NCBI RefSeq assembly: GCF_021390475.1
Contig: NZ_JAJUWS010000020.1
Location: 1-64,000, forward strand
DNA: 64,000 nucleotides
Reading direction: 5' to 3'
From: Streptomyces sp. ST2-7A
GTDB lineage: Bacteria > Actinomycetota > Actinomycetes > Streptomycetales > Streptomycetaceae
Under the pieces are notes generated by a model that saw only the letters and a list, made by a program, of their open reading frames with translations, made no database searches and was not told the DNA's origin. How positions within the stretch are numbered: position 1 is the stretch's first letter; each line of letters starts with the position of its first letter. Made by a program: the position numbers and the translations under genes. Positions 9,016 to 18,858 of this stretch are shown piece after piece.

Positions 9016-10581
9016 TCACCCCACCGGCAGGTCCGTCAGGTCTCCGATACATCGCTCCAGGGCCCGCCGGTCCGCTCCCGCCAGGGCGGCCGCCAACCGT
9101 CCGTCCGGCCGCACCACCAGCAGGGTGTGCGCGGCGGCATCGGGGTAGGCGTCGGCGACCAGCAGTTCCGCCGGCAGCGGCAGCGCGGAGACCGCTCCCG
9201 CCAGATCCGGCATCAGACCGGCCGACAACCAGTGCCGCGCGTCCCACACCCGCGCCCCCGGGGCCGTCAGCACCAGCAGCAGCGGACCCCCCAGGCGGTC
9301 GACGAGCCGGCCGCGTTCGCCGTCCAACGCCGTGACCGCCACGTCCACCACGGGGTTCCCGATCGCCGGCCCGTCCCCGGCCGTCCGCTGCCCGGGGATC
9401 GCGTACCGCCCGGGCTCACCCAGCGCGCCCCGTCCGAGATGCGCGTCGGCCGGCAGGGTCAGCCTGCCGCGGCCGGTCAGCCGCCCACCCCGACCACCCC
9501 GCCCGCGCACCACCGGTAGGGCCTGGTCCACGGCGCGCAGTCGCGCGCCCATCGCGCCGCGCCGCTCCTCGACATAACTCTCCAACAGCCCCTCGGCGCC
9601 CCCCGGCCGACGGTCCGCCGCCAGCTTCCACGCCAGGTTGTCCACGTCCCGCAGACCCTCGGCCACCTGCTGGGTACCCAGCGCGCCCACCAGATGCGCC
9701 GCGTCCCCGGCCAGCAGCACCCGACCCGAGCGCCACCAGCGCGCCAGTCGCTGGTGGCAGGCGTACACGCCGGTGTCGAGCAACTCGTGCGGTGGGAGCT
9801 CCCCGTCGTTCAACCCCACCAGCGTCCGCTCCACCCGCTCCAGAAGGGCGTCGGGTGTCACCGGCCCCTCCTCGGGGGGCAACGGCCAGTCCAGCCGCAC
9901 CTCGTCCCCGAGCAGGGGGCGCACCAGGACCTCCGGCGGTTCGGCCCGCGCCCCACCGGTCCGGCGGGGCGTCGGCAGCGCCCGGTGCAGGGCGGCCTCC
10001 CCGGTCTCCGGAACCCCGCCGCGCAACGCGGCCACCGCGTACCGCTCCACGGCCGTGCGGCCGGGGAAGGCGACCCCCAACAGTTTGCGCACGGTGGAGC
10101 GGGCGCCGTCACATCCGATCAGGTGGCTGCCCTCTCGGCTCGAAGCGCCCCCCGCCGGCTCGGCCGCCAGATGCGCCGTGACGCCGGATTCGTGCTGTTC
10201 GAGGTCCACCAGGCGGGCGGGGGAGAGGATCTCCACCAACCCGGTCCGGCCCGTCGCCCGCCACAGTGCCTCCTCCAGCGCGTGCTGCGGCAGGTGGACG
10301 GGGGAGCGCTCCTCGGTGAAGACGGCCTCCTCCACCACCCGGCCGCGCACGGTGGTCCGCCAGCCGGTCCAGGTCGTCGCGTGTTCGGCGGCGCCCGACA
10401 GGCGGGCCCAGTGGGCGACATCGGGGGGCAGCACACACGTGCGGGCGGCCCGTCGCACCACCCCCGCGTCGCTCCCGTCGAGGACGACGGAGGGAACGCC
10501 GTGGCGGGAGAGGGCGAGCGCCAGCGCGAGCCCGATCGGGCCCGCGCCGGCGATGATCACGGGCAGCACAGGAGTATGCAA
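9016..10581 (-). CDS. FAD-dependent aromatic-ring-type monooxygenase
   Basis: Protein of 521 residues of the group A flavoprotein monooxygenase family (FAD_binding_3). Near the N-terminus is the dinucleotide-binding motif IIAGAGPIGLALALAL; the DG motif is LIGCDGARSTVRK and the FAD-ribityl motif is VLLAGDAAHLVGALGTQQVAEGLRDV. A C-terminal thioredoxin-like domain is present, as in rifampicin monooxygenase-type and polyketide hydroxylases. Such enzymes hydroxylate aromatic substrates with NAD(P)H and O2; the substrate cannot be told. It starts 24 bases after the gluD stop on the same strand, so it may be read through from the glu operon. Confidence 0.82.
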   Translation of the reverse strand: MHTPVLPVIIAGAGPIGLALALALSRHGVPSVVLDGSDAGVVRRAARTCVLPPDVAHWARLSGAAEHATTWTGWRTTVRGRVVEEAVFTEERSPVHLPQHALEEALWRATGRTGLVEILSPARLVDLEQHESGVTAHLAAEPAGGASSREGSHLIGCDGARSTVRKLLGVAFPGRTAVERYAVAALRGGVPETGEAALHRALPTPRRTGGARAEPPEVLVRPLLGDEVRLDWPLPPEEGPVTPDALLERVERTLVGLNDGELPPHELLDTGVYACHQRLARWWRSGRVLLAGDAAHLVGALGTQQVAEGLRDVDNLAWKLAADRRPGGAEGLLESYVEERRGAMGARLRAVDQALPVVRGRGGRGGRLTGRGRLTLPADAHLGRGALGEPGRYAIPGQRTAGDGPAIGNPVVDVAVTALDGERGRLVDRLGGPLLLVLTAPGARVWDARHWLSAGLMPDLAGAVSALPLPAELLVADAYPDAAAHTLLVVRPDGRLAAALAGADRRALERCIGDLTDLPVG

Positions 10582-10605
10582 CCCACCTGCCCGGCACCCG
10601 TCAAG

Positions 10606-11595
10606 TCAGGACCGGTCGCCCGCGTCGCCCGGCAGCGCGGGGCCACTCGGGTCGATCGGACCGCCGGTGCCGGCGGTCCGGATGTCCGGCGCCCGCTTGG
10701 GCGGGGTCTCCAACTCCAGCAACTCGCCCGGATCGGTGGCCACCACGGCCCCGGTCCCGCGCTTGCCGCGCCGGATGCGACCCTCCAACCAGCTCGCGAA
10801 GCTGGTGATCAGGAAGTTCAGCACGATGTAGATCAACGCCACCACGGTCATGCTGGCGATGATGTTGGCACCGTAGTTGGCGCTGATCAGCGTGGTCTGG
10901 CGGAGCAGCTCGCTGAAGCCGAGCATCGCGCCGCCCAGCGCGGTGTCCTTCACGATGACCACGAGCTGGCTGACGAGTGCCGGCAGCATCGCGGTGACCG
11001 CCTGCGGCAGCAGCACGAACCGCATGGTCTGGTTCTTGCGCATGCCGATCGCCCGGGCCGCGTCCGACTGTCCACGCGGCAGGGAGAGGATGCCCGCCCT
11101 CACCACCTCGGCCAGCACCGAGGCGTTGTAGAGCACCAGGCCGGTGATCACCGCGTACATCGGCCGGTTCTCCCGGGCGACATCGGTGAACATGGCGTAC
11201 GCCTCGTTGGCGAACAGCATCAGGATCAGTACCGGGATGGCGCGGAAGAACTCCACGATCGCCCCGGAGGGGACCCGTACCCACCAGTGGTCGGAGAGCC
11301 GGGCTATACCCAGGGCCGCGCCCAGGGGCAGGGCGATGACGATCGCCAGGAACGCCGCCTTGAGCGTGTTCATCAGGCCGGGCAGCAGATACGTCGTCCA
11401 GACCCGGGAGTCGGTGACGAAGGGGCTCCACTTCTCCGCCGCCAGATGACCCTCCCGGCCGAGGACCGTCAGAAGCCAGACGATCAGCACGGCCACCAGA
11501 AGACCGAAGACGATCGCCATCAGGGCGTTGCGCACCCGGGCGCGCGGTCCCGGGGCGTCGTAGAGGACCGACGGGGAGTTGGAAGAGGCACTCAT
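10606..11595 (-). CDS. gluD: Glutamate-type ABC transporter permease GluD
   Basis: Amino-acid ABC permease (HisM/GltK class) of 329 residues with a central permease domain of about five helices and the coupling motif EVVRAGILSLPRGQSDAARAIG. It pairs with GluC as the membrane channel of a polar amino acid importer. The C-terminal ~50 residues are polar. The ATG at 11593-11595 overlaps the gluC stop (ATGA). Confidence 0.9.
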   Translation of the reverse strand: MSASSNSPSVLYDAPGPRARVRNALMAIVFGLLVAVLIVWLLTVLGREGHLAAEKWSPFVTDSRVWTTYLLPGLMNTLKAAFLAIVIALPLGAALGIARLSDHWWVRVPSGAIVEFFRAIPVLILMLFANEAYAMFTDVARENRPMYAVITGLVLYNASVLAEVVRAGILSLPRGQSDAARAIGMRKNQTMRFVLLPQAVTAMLPALVSQLVVIVKDTALGGAMLGFSELLRQTTLISANYGANIIASMTVVALIYIVLNFLITSFASWLEGRIRRGKRGTGAVVATDPGELLELETPPKRAPDIRTAGTGGPIDPSGPALPGDAGDRS

Positions 11596-12263
11596 CGCTT
11601 CACCGCCACACGCTTGCTCACCCAACCGAGGAGCAGCCCGGTGGGGAGGGTCAGGAGAATGAAGCCGAGCGCGAAGATCCCCGCGATGAGGAAGAGCTGG
11701 GCCTCGTTTTCGATCATTTCCTTCATCAGCAGCGCGGCCTCGGTCACGCCGATGGCGGCCGCCACGGTGGTGTTCTTGGTCAACGCGATCAGTACGTTGG
11801 CCAGCGGCGCCACCACCGAGCGGAACGCCTGGGGCAGCACCACCAGGGTCAGCACCTGCACGAAGCTCAACCCCAGGGCCCGGGCGGCCTCCGCCTGACC
11901 CAGCGGCACGGTGTTGATGCCCGAGCGCAGCGCCTCGCAGACGAAGGTGGCGGTGTAGACGATGAAGCCGAGGATCGCCAGCCGGAAGTAGATGTCCGGT
12001 GGACGATCGCCGCCGAGACTGAACCTCAGGGCCATGTACAGCCCCTGGGCGCAGGCGATGATGACCAGGGTCAGCGGGATGTTGCGGAACAGATGAACGT
12101 AGACGGTGCCGAAGGCGCGCATGACGGGCACCGGGCTGACCCGCATGGCGGCCAGTACGGTGCCCCAGATCAGGGAACCGATGGCCGACCAGAAGGTCAG
12201 CTGCACCGTCGTCCAGAAGGCGCCGAGCAGGTCATACCGCTCGAAGTCAAGGAATTCGAACAC
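11592..12263 (-). CDS. gluC: Glutamate-type ABC transporter permease GluC
   Basis: Permease of 223 residues, HisQ/GlnP type, with the EAA-like coupling loop CEALRSGINTVPLGQAEAARALG. It begins with a GTG (MFEFLDFERYDLLGAF) and overlaps gluD by four bases, indicating equal translation of the two membrane subunits. It is separated from gluB by about 245 bases that hold a strong hairpin. Confidence 0.91.
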   Translation of the reverse strand: MFEFLDFERYDLLGAFWTTVQLTFWSAIGSLIWGTVLAAMRVSPVPVMRAFGTVYVHLFRNIPLTLVIIACAQGLYMALRFSLGGDRPPDIYFRLAILGFIVYTATFVCEALRSGINTVPLGQAEAARALGLSFVQVLTLVVLPQAFRSVVAPLANVLIALTKNTTVAAAIGVTEAALLMKEMIENEAQLFLIAGIFALGFILLTLPTGLLLGWVSKRVAVKR

Positions 12264-12429
12264 GGACTCTCGCAGTCTCGTCGGGCCGCAGCGGCCCGGG
12301 GGGCCGGAGTGGACGGGGCCGGACAGAACGACAGGAACGGGAAGCGGGGCGGGTGTCGGACGGACACGACCACGAGGCCGGGCCGGGCCGGGCGCGGCCG
12401 GGAGGACGCCGTCCGTCCGTCACCGGGAT

Positions 12430-12471
12430 GTGCCGCGCCGCCGCCGGGGTCTTCCGTCGGCGGCGCGGCAC
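12430..12471 (-). terminator. 14-bp stem-loop between gluB and gluC
   Basis: Perfect 14-bp arms (12430-12443 and 12458-12471) with a 14-base loop, 38 bases after the gluB stop in the direction of transcription. No T-run follows, so it is more likely a partial terminator or mRNA-stabilising hairpin that favours gluB over gluCD. Confidence 0.8.
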
Positions 12472-12509
12472 GGGAACCGGTGGGGAGGAACCGGTCCCGG
12501 GCACGGGTG

Positions 12510-13388
12510 TCAGTCGGTCTCGGTGATCTCCGGGGCGGACCCCGCCTCGTAGCCGGCCGGGCCCAGGTTGGCCTCGACGAACTCGGCCCAGGAGCCGTCG
12601 TCGATCATCTTCTCGATGGCCTCGTTGACACTGTCCCGCAGCTCGGTGTCGCCCTTGGCCAGGCCGACGCCGTAGTACTCGTCGTTCAGGTTGAGGCCGG
12701 CGAGCTTGAACTTGCCCTCGTGCTCGGGCTGCGCGGCGTAGCCGGCGAGGATGGCGTCGTCCGTGGTGATCGCGTCGACGGTGCCCCCCTCAAGACCGCT
12801 CAGGCACTCGGAGTAGGTGGCGAACTCGTGCAGCCCGGCGTCGGGGGCGACGTTGTCCCTCAGGTTCTGCGCGGAGGTGGAGCCGGCCACCGAGCAGAGG
12901 GTGAGGTCGTTGATCTCCTCCTCGCTGTTGACCTCATCATCGACCCGGATCAGCAGGTCCTGCTGGGCGACGAAGTACGGGCCGGCGAAGCTGATCGACT
13001 CCTTGCGGGCGTCGGTGATCGAGTAGGTGGCGACGACCAGGTCGACGTCGCCGCGCGAGATGAGGTTCTCGCGCTCGGGGGAGGGGGCCTCCAGCCACTC
13101 GATGTCGTCCGCGTCCACGCCCAGTTCGGCGGCGATGTAGGTGGCGACGTCCACGTCGAGGCCCTTGTAGTCGCCGTCCGGGGTCAGCAGGCCGAGGCCG
13201 GGCTGGTCGAACTTGATGCCGATGGTGAGGCCTTCCAGGCCGCCGTCGTCGGAGCCGGTGTCGCCGCCGTTGTCGGAGGCCGAGCCACCGTTGTCGGTGC
13301 TGTCGGCGTCGTCGGAGCCACAGGCGGTGGCGGTGAGCGAGAGGGCCAGGACGGTGGCGGCGAGGGCGGTGGCCTTACGGATTCTCAT
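12510..13388 (-). CDS. gluB: Glutamate-type ABC transporter substrate-binding lipoprotein GluB
   Basis: Extracellular solute-binding protein family 3, 292 residues. It begins MRIRKATALAATVLALSLTA followed by a lipobox-like site ending in Cys (TATAC), then an Asp/Ser/Gly linker and the binding domain starting GLTIGIKFDQPGLGLL. The Arg and Asp motifs for amino acid binding (GDVDLVVATYSITDARKESISFAGPY) are visible. The lipoprotein would be anchored outside the membrane and deliver substrate to GluCD. An ATG with a GGGGAG ribosome-binding site supports this start; a GTG 33 bases upstream is possible. Confidence 0.92.
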   Translation of the reverse strand: MRIRKATALAATVLALSLTATACGSDDADSTDNGGSASDNGGDTGSDDGGLEGLTIGIKFDQPGLGLLTPDGDYKGLDVDVATYIAAELGVDADDIEWLEAPSPERENLISRGDVDLVVATYSITDARKESISFAGPYFVAQQDLLIRVDDEVNSEEEINDLTLCSVAGSTSAQNLRDNVAPDAGLHEFATYSECLSGLEGGTVDAITTDDAILAGYAAQPEHEGKFKLAGLNLNDEYYGVGLAKGDTELRDSVNEAIEKMIDDGSWAEFVEANLGPAGYEAGSAPEITETD

Positions 13389-13754
13389 GATTCGGTAACT
13401 CCCCTGGGGGTCGAGGGACACGGTGCCCGGGACGGGCGGGGGCCGTGCCGCGGAGGGACGGGCTCGCGGCTGCGGGTGTGGGCCGGAGCGGTACGGGACG
13501 TCCGGTGGGACCGGCCGCCCCGCGGGGTGCGGGGGACGGGGGAGGGGTTCCGGCTCCGGGGTGACCGGTGTCCGGGACCCCGGAGCCGTCGCCCACCGAT
13601 GGTGACCGGCGGGGGACGGGTGGGGACGGGGGGGGCACTCGGGGGTACACGGCGGTACCGGGGGTTGTGCGGGTGACGCGGGAACGTGGGGCCCGACCGG
13701 GACGGGTGCCGACCGTGTCGGTGGTGCCCGGGGCGGGGCGGTTCGGCGGTGGGG
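13389..13754. other. gluA-gluB intergenic region
   Basis: About 366 bases without a credible gene. It holds the gluB ribosome-binding site and one strong inverted repeat (13551-13588). No further coding region is convincing. Confidence 0.6.
13551..13588 (-). terminator. 12-bp stem-loop between gluA and gluB
   Basis: Perfect arms cggctccggggt (13551-13562) and accccggagccg (13577-13588) with a 14-base loop, in the leader of gluB after gluA. It could attenuate gluA to gluB read-through or protect processed gluB mRNA. Confidence 0.7.
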
Positions 13755-14540
13755 TCAGTGGTGGAGGATCTTCGACAGGAAGTCCTTGGCGCGGTCGCTG
13801 CGCGGGTTGTCGAAGAACTGGTGGGGCTCGGCCTCCTCGACGATCCGTCCGTCCGCCATGAACACCACGCGGTTGGCGGCCGAGCGGGCGAAGCCCATCT
13901 CGTGGGTGACGACGACCATGGTCATGCCCTCGCGGGCGAGCTGCTGCATGACCTCCAGGACCTCGTTGATCATCTCGGGGTCCAGGGCGGAGGTGGGCTC
14001 GTCGAAGAGCATCACCTTGGGCTCCATGGCCAGCGCGCGGGCGATCGCCACGCGCTGCTGCTGGCCGCCGGAGAGCTGGGCGGGGTACTTGTCCGCCTGG
14101 TTGCCCACGCCCACCCGGTCGAGCAGGGCGCGGGCCTTGGTCTCGGCCTCCGCCCGCTTCCGGCGCCGGACCTTGAGCTGGCCCAGCATGACGTTCTCCA
14201 GCACCGTCTTGTGGGCGAAGAGGTTGAAGGACTGGAAGACCATCCCCACATCCGCCCGCAGGCGGGCCAGCTCCCGACCCTCGTCGGGCAGCGGCTTGCC
14301 GTCGATGGTGATGGTCCCCGAGTCGATGGTCTCCAGCCTGTTGATGGACCGGCAGAGAGTCGACTTGCCGGAGCCGGACGGACCGATCACCACGACCACC
14401 TCTCCGGCGTGGATGGAGAGGTTGATGTCCTGGAGCACGTGCAGCGCACCGAAGTGCTTGTTGACATCCGTCAGGACGACCAGGTCGTGTGCCACGGGCC
14501 CGGCATCCCCCGGCCCCTTGGCCATCGAAACGTCGCTCAT
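13755..14540 (-). CDS. gluA: Glutamate-type ABC transporter ATP-binding protein GluA
   Basis: Polar amino acid ABC ATPase of 261 residues with Walker [10 protein letters not shown], signature [15 protein letters not shown], Walker [14 protein letters not shown] and the H-loop VTHEMGFAR. It energises GluCD. It is the first gene of the operon gluA-gluB-gluC-gluD. A TAGGGT -10 candidate on the minus strand lies at 14575-14580. An internal ATG five codons later is an alternative start. Confidence 0.94.
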   Translation of the reverse strand: MSDVSMAKGPGDAGPVAHDLVVLTDVNKHFGALHVLQDINLSIHAGEVVVVIGPSGSGKSTLCRSINRLETIDSGTITIDGKPLPDEGRELARLRADVGMVFQSFNLFAHKTVLENVMLGQLKVRRRKRAEAETKARALLDRVGVGNQADKYPAQLSGGQQQRVAIARALAMEPKVMLFDEPTSALDPEMINEVLEVMQQLAREGMTMVVVTHEMGFARSAANRVVFMADGRIVEEAEPHQFFDNPRSDRAKDFLSKILHH

Positions 14541-15416
14541 CGGTTTCTTCGCTCCGTCCTCGTCGATTGCAGGGACCCTAGGGCGGGGTCCGGACCGCCG
14601 TCATCACATCTGAGGGAGAATTGAGGAAGGGCGCGTGAACGTGGGTGGAAGACCGGGGAGCGTGCCGGTGGCGCACGCCGGTGGGGCACGCCGGTGGGGC
14701 GTCCGCTCCCGGCGGGCCGTCCGACCGGCCCGGCCGTTCCCGAACCCTTCGCCCCGGGCCCCGCGGCGGCCGGCCCCATCCCGGGTGCGGAATGTCGGAT
14801 CCCGGCGCCCGGGGCGGGACCCCGGACGGCGGCGGTCAGGCGGGCGCGGCTCTCGCTTCTCCGCGTCCCGGGCGTCCCCGGAGCCGTGAGGACTTCCCGT
14901 CGGTGCGGCCCCTCCGGGAGGTCGCCCGGCCCCTCCGGTTTCCGGTACCCGTCCTCCCGTCCGGCCGGGAGGTCAGCCCAATTCTGCCCGCCGAACCGCC
15001 CCCACACCGCCCCGCCCGGTTTCCGACGTCCGATGCCGCTGCCCGCCCCGCCCCGCCGCGCCTCCGGTCCCGCCCCGCCGCCCGTGCCCGGGGAACCGGA
15101 GCCGCCCTCCCGGCCGTGTTCCCCGACCCGTGCCGTGCGCGCGGGCGCATCGGTCCGGCCCGGCCCGGGGGCCGAAGTGCCCGCACGGGGTACCGGCTCC
15201 ATAACGAAAACCCGTGCGAGGGCGTCCCCTCCGCCGCCATGGCGCACCATCGGTGGATGCCGGGAGGCCCGCGGACCCAACGGTCCGACGCTCCTCCGGG
15301 CTCCTCCCGGTCCGTCCCCCGGACCGGTGCCGCTCCCCGGGCGACGCCGCCCCCGGGAACCGGAGCGTTCGACCCGCCCGTGGCGGACGCGGACGAAGAG
15401 GACGAAAGGAGGCCGG
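14541..15416. other. 876-bp intergenic region between gluA and a response regulator
   Basis: Divergent upstream region. It contains the gluA promoter end, a short direct repeat of cacgccggtggggc around 14675-14700, and a strong AAAGGAGG ribosome-binding site just before 15417. The frames open here show no family features. I see no RNA gene. Confidence 0.5.
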
Positions 15417-16121
15417 ATGCGCCTGCTGCTGGTCGAGGACGACAACCACGTCGCCGCGGCCCTCGTCGCCGTGCTCGGCCGCCACGGCTTCGCGGTGCGG
15501 CACGCCCGCACCGGTGAGGAGGCCATCGAGCGGCTCCGCGCCGAGACCTTCGACGCCGTCCTGCTCGACCTCGGCCTGCCGGACGCCGACGGCTTCGAGG
15601 TCTGCGGCCGGATCCGCCGGCTGGCCCCGGTGCCGGTCATCATGGTCACGGCGCGCGCCGACGTGCGCTCCCGCATCCACGGCCTCAACCTGGGTGCCGA
15701 CGACTACGTGGTCAAGCCGTACGACATGGGCGAGCTGCTGGCCCGCATCCACGCCGTCAGCCGGCGCAGTGCCGGCGAGGGACCGGGGGAGACCGCCCCC
15801 CGCCGCGCCGACGCCGAACAGACCCTGCACGCCGGACCGGTCACGGTGGAGCCCGCCACCCGAACCGTCTCGGTGGAGGGCAACCCCGTCACCCTGACCC
15901 GCAAGGAGTTCGACCTGTTGGCCCTCCTGGCCCGCCGCCCCGGCGTCGTCTTCCGCCGTGAACAGATCATCAGCGAGGTCTGGCACACCAGTTGGGAGGG
16001 CACCTCCCGCACCCTCGAGGTGCACGTCGCCTCGTTGCGTTCCAAGCTGCGCCGACCCGAACTGGTGGAGACGGTGCGCGGGGTCGGCTACCGCCTCGTG
16101 ATACCCGCGGCCGGTCCCTGA
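15417..16121 (+). CDS. OmpR-family response regulator
   Basis: Response regulator of 234 residues. The receiver has the acidic cluster E7-D8-D9, phospho-acceptor D51 (AVLLDLGLPD), T78 and K100 (DDYVVKPYDMG). The C-terminal winged helix includes LTRKEFDLLALLARRPG, REQIISEVW and SRTLEVHVASLRSKL, ending in VRGVGYRL. It pairs with the histidine kinase 47 bases downstream. The ATG follows AAAGGAGGCCGG, an excellent ribosome-binding site. The signal sensed is unknown. Confidence 0.93.
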   Translation: MRLLLVEDDNHVAAALVAVLGRHGFAVRHARTGEEAIERLRAETFDAVLLDLGLPDADGFEVCGRIRRLAPVPVIMVTARADVRSRIHGLNLGADDYVVKPYDMGELLARIHAVSRRSAGEGPGETAPRRADAEQTLHAGPVTVEPATRTVSVEGNPVTLTRKEFDLLALLARRPGVVFRREQIISEVWHTSWEGTSRTLEVHVASLRSKLRRPELVETVRGVGYRLVIPAAGP

Positions 16122-16168
16122 TCGGCCCGGTCGCCCCCACCCGGAACCGTCGATACCCCCGCCCCGCC

Positions 16169-17713
16169 ATGCGCTCCAGACTCCTCGCCCTGCTCATCGT
16201 GCTGCTCGCCGGTATGCTGCTGGCCCTCGGCGTCCCGCTCGCCGCCGGCCAGGCCGCCGCCGAGCAGCAGCGGATGGTGGTGGACCGGATCGACGACACC
16301 GTCCGTTTCGCCTCCCTGGCGCAGTACGCGGTGGGCCCCGGGGACGACGACCCCGGTGTCGATCCCCTCGCCCAACTCCAGGACGAGCTGGAGCGCTACC
16401 ACGACCTGTACGGCATCCGGGCCGGTGTCCTCAACCGCGACGGCACCCCCCTCGCGGCCTCCCCGGCCGGCTGGTCCCCGCCCGCCGGGGACCGGGCCCG
16501 CTCCGCGTTCTCCGAGGCGTTGGCGGGGCGGCGCAGCCAGGGCCCCCCGCAAGTGTGGCCCTGGGACACCGGCACCCGGCTGCTGGTGGCCTCGCCGGTC
16601 GTCCGGGACGGTGACGTCATCGCCGTGGTGGTCACCGAATCGCCCACCGGGGCCCTGCGCGCGCGCATCCTGCGCGGCTGGCTGCCGATCGCCGCCGCCG
16701 AGGCCGCCGCCATGCTGCTGGCCGTCGCCGCCGCGATCCGGCTGACCGGCTGGGTGCTGCGTCCGGTGCGGGTGCTCGACCGGGCCGCCCACGACATCGC
16801 CACCGGCCGGATGAACGCCCGGGTCGCCGAGGCGGGGGGACCGCCGGAGCTGCGTCGGCTCGCCCGCTCCTTCAACGAGATGGCCGACCACGTGGAGCAG
16901 GTCCTCGAGCAGCAGCGGGCCTTCGTGGCCGACGCCTCCCACCAACTGCGCAATCCACTGGCCGCCCTGTTGCTGCGCATCGAACTGCTCGGCCTGGCGC
17001 TGCCGCCCGGCAGCGAGGAGTTCGCCTCGGTGCAGGCCGAGGGCAAGCGGCTGGCCCGGGTGCTGGACGACCTGCTCGACCTGGCGCTGGCCGAGCACTC
17101 GGAGGCGGACCTGCGACTGACCGACGTGGCCGCCCTGGTCGGGGAACGCGTGGACGCCTGGCGCCCCCTGGCCGAGCGCCGGGGCCTGACCCTGGAGCGT
17201 CCCGGCCCCGGCGCGCTCACCGCCCTCGCCGACCCGGTGGCCCTCTCCAGTGCCCTGGACGCGCTGATCGACAACGCGCTGAAGTTCACCCCGTCCGGCG
17301 GCACGGTGACGCTCCACACCTCTGCCCGCGGCGGCCTGGTGCGGATCGAGGTCGTGGACACCGGCCCCGGCCTGCAGGACGAGGAGTTGGAGCGCGTCGG
17401 GGACCGCTTCTGGCGCAGCGGCCGGCACCAGAACGTCTCGGGTTCCGGCCTCGGCCTGTCCATCGTGCGGGCCCTGCTGGCCGCCGGGCACGGCACCATC
17501 GACTTCTCCCACCACCACCCGCACGGCCTGCGGGCGGTGGTCTCCCTGCCCCGCTCCCGTGAGGACCTGCACGGCGGGGCCTCCCCGGCCGACCACCCGC
17601 CGCCCGGCGGTGCGGGGGCGCACGACCCGGGTCCGGCGTCCGGCGGGGGGCACCCGGCCGGACCGGAGGCCCCGGGAGCCCCGTGGCCCGGTCAGAGCTT
17701 GGCGGACCGGTAG
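16169..17713 (+). CDS. Membrane-bound sensor histidine kinase
   Basis: Kinase of 514 residues: N-terminal transmembrane helix (LLALLIVLLAGMLLALGVPL), extracytoplasmic sensor region to about residue 165, second helix (AAAEAAAMLLAVAAAIRL), HAMP linker, and dimerisation domain with H258 in ASHQLRNPL. The ATPase domain shows the N box (NALKFTP), DTGPGL and GSGLGLSIV. The C-terminus is Pro/Gly-rich. It phosphorylates the regulator just upstream. Its 3' end overlaps the convergent TAXI gene by 22 bases, suggesting a link to that transporter component. Confidence 0.92.
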   Translation: MRSRLLALLIVLLAGMLLALGVPLAAGQAAAEQQRMVVDRIDDTVRFASLAQYAVGPGDDDPGVDPLAQLQDELERYHDLYGIRAGVLNRDGTPLAASPAGWSPPAGDRARSAFSEALAGRRSQGPPQVWPWDTGTRLLVASPVVRDGDVIAVVVTESPTGALRARILRGWLPIAAAEAAAMLLAVAAAIRLTGWVLRPVRVLDRAAHDIATGRMNARVAEAGGPPELRRLARSFNEMADHVEQVLEQQRAFVADASHQLRNPLAALLLRIELLGLALPPGSEEFASVQAEGKRLARVLDDLLDLALAEHSEADLRLTDVAALVGERVDAWRPLAERRGLTLERPGPGALTALADPVALSSALDALIDNALKFTPSGGTVTLHTSARGGLVRIEVVDTGPGLQDEELERVGDRFWRSGRHQNVSGSGLGLSIVRALLAAGHGTIDFSHHHPHGLRAVVSLPRSREDLHGGASPADHPPPGGAGAHDPGPASGGGHPAGPEAPGAPWPGQSLADR

Positions 17714-18858
17714 TACCGGCGTGCCCCCTCGTGCAGTTCCAGCGGACGGGTGTAGATCGCTGTCCGCAGGTCCACCCGCTGCGCCGCGTGCACGGCGGCA
17801 CCGATGCGGTCCCGCCCGTTGATCACCGCCCGGGTCACCCGCTCGGTCAGCCCCGCGTCGGTCGTCTCGCCGGTGACCAGGAGGTTCGCCACGGCCACCG
17901 TGTCCACCGCCTGTTCCACCGCGATGGCGGGGTAGGCGTCGGGGGGCATGACCGCCGCCCGGTAGTACGCGGTGTGCGGCCCCCCGGCGTGCAGACGGGG
18001 CAGCAGTTCGCCCAGCGGCACCAGCCGGATCGGCAGTCGCTCGGAGAGGCCGGTCACCGCGGAGGTGGGCAGGCCGCCCGACCAGAAGAAGGCGTCCAGC
18101 CGGGCGGTCTCCATCATCCGGGGCATCGTGTGGATGCCCTCCCGGACGGCGGTGACGTCCGCCTCCATGTCGAGTCCGGCCGCCGCCAGCAGTTCGCGGG
18201 TGACCAACTGCACGCCCGAGCCGTCCTGCCCCACCCCCACCCGCAGTCCGGCCAGATCGGAGCAGCTCCGGATCGGGGAACCGGCGGGTACCACCAGCTG
18301 CATGTAGTCGTCGTACAACCGCACGCAGGCCCGCAGTTCCGCCCCGTCGACCGGCGCGTCCGCCAGGTGCGCGGCGATGGAGTCGGCGGTGGCGATGACG
18401 AAGTCGGCGGTGCCGGCGACCAACCGCTCGATGTTCTGCACCGACCCCTCGCTGGGGCGCAGCACCACCTCCAGTTCGGGCGCCTCGCGCTCCAACTGCT
18501 CGCTCAGCAACTGGCCGTAGCGGGCGTAGACCCCGCTGGGCACACCCGTGCCGACGACGATCCGGCCCGACGGCCGGTCACCGGCCCCGGCCCCGGCGGC
18601 CCACCACGCGACCGGGGCGGCCATGGTCAGGACGGCCGCGCCGCGCAGCAGGAGGCGGCGTCGGTCCGGGTCGATCCCCCGGCCTCCCACCGTGCCGACC
18701 CCGGCCCCCCGGCCCGCGGAGGCTCCACCCCGACGGGGCGGGAACGGTCGGCGGCGCGCGACGGGCCGCCCGGCGTCGGAGGACGCCGGGTCGCGGCGCG
18801 CGGCGGAACCGGAGTCGTCCGACGGGAACGACGCGGACGACGGGGGCGGGGTGGGCAC
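17692..18858 (-). CDS. TAXI family TRAP-type solute-binding protein
   Basis: Protein of about 388 residues. An N-terminal Arg-rich stretch ([11 protein letters not shown]) and a hydrophobic segment ([16 protein letters not shown]) precede the TAXI domain starting [24 protein letters not shown] proteins are extracytoplasmic receptors of TRAP transporters; no TRAP membrane subunit is encoded nearby. The RR-RLLLRG pattern resembles a Tat signal or membrane anchor. I chose the GTG at 18858 because CAGACT ends six bases before it, the leaderless spacing seen elsewhere; a GTG at 18690 would give 332 residues. Confidence 0.82.
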   Translation of the reverse strand: MPTPPPSSASFPSDDSGSAARRDPASSDAGRPVARRRPFPPRRGGASAGRGAGVGTVGGRGIDPDRRRLLLRGAAVLTMAAPVAWWAAGAGAGDRPSGRIVVGTGVPSGVYARYGQLLSEQLEREAPELEVVLRPSEGSVQNIERLVAGTADFVIATADSIAAHLADAPVDGAELRACVRLYDDYMQLVVPAGSPIRSCSDLAGLRVGVGQDGSGVQLVTRELLAAAGLDMEADVTAVREGIHTMPRMMETARLDAFFWSGGLPTSAVTGLSERLPIRLVPLGELLPRLHAGGPHTAYYRAAVMPPDAYPAIAVEQAVDTVAVANLLVTGETTDAGLTERVTRAVINGRDRIGAAVHAAQRVDLRTAIYTRPLELHEGARRYYRSAKL

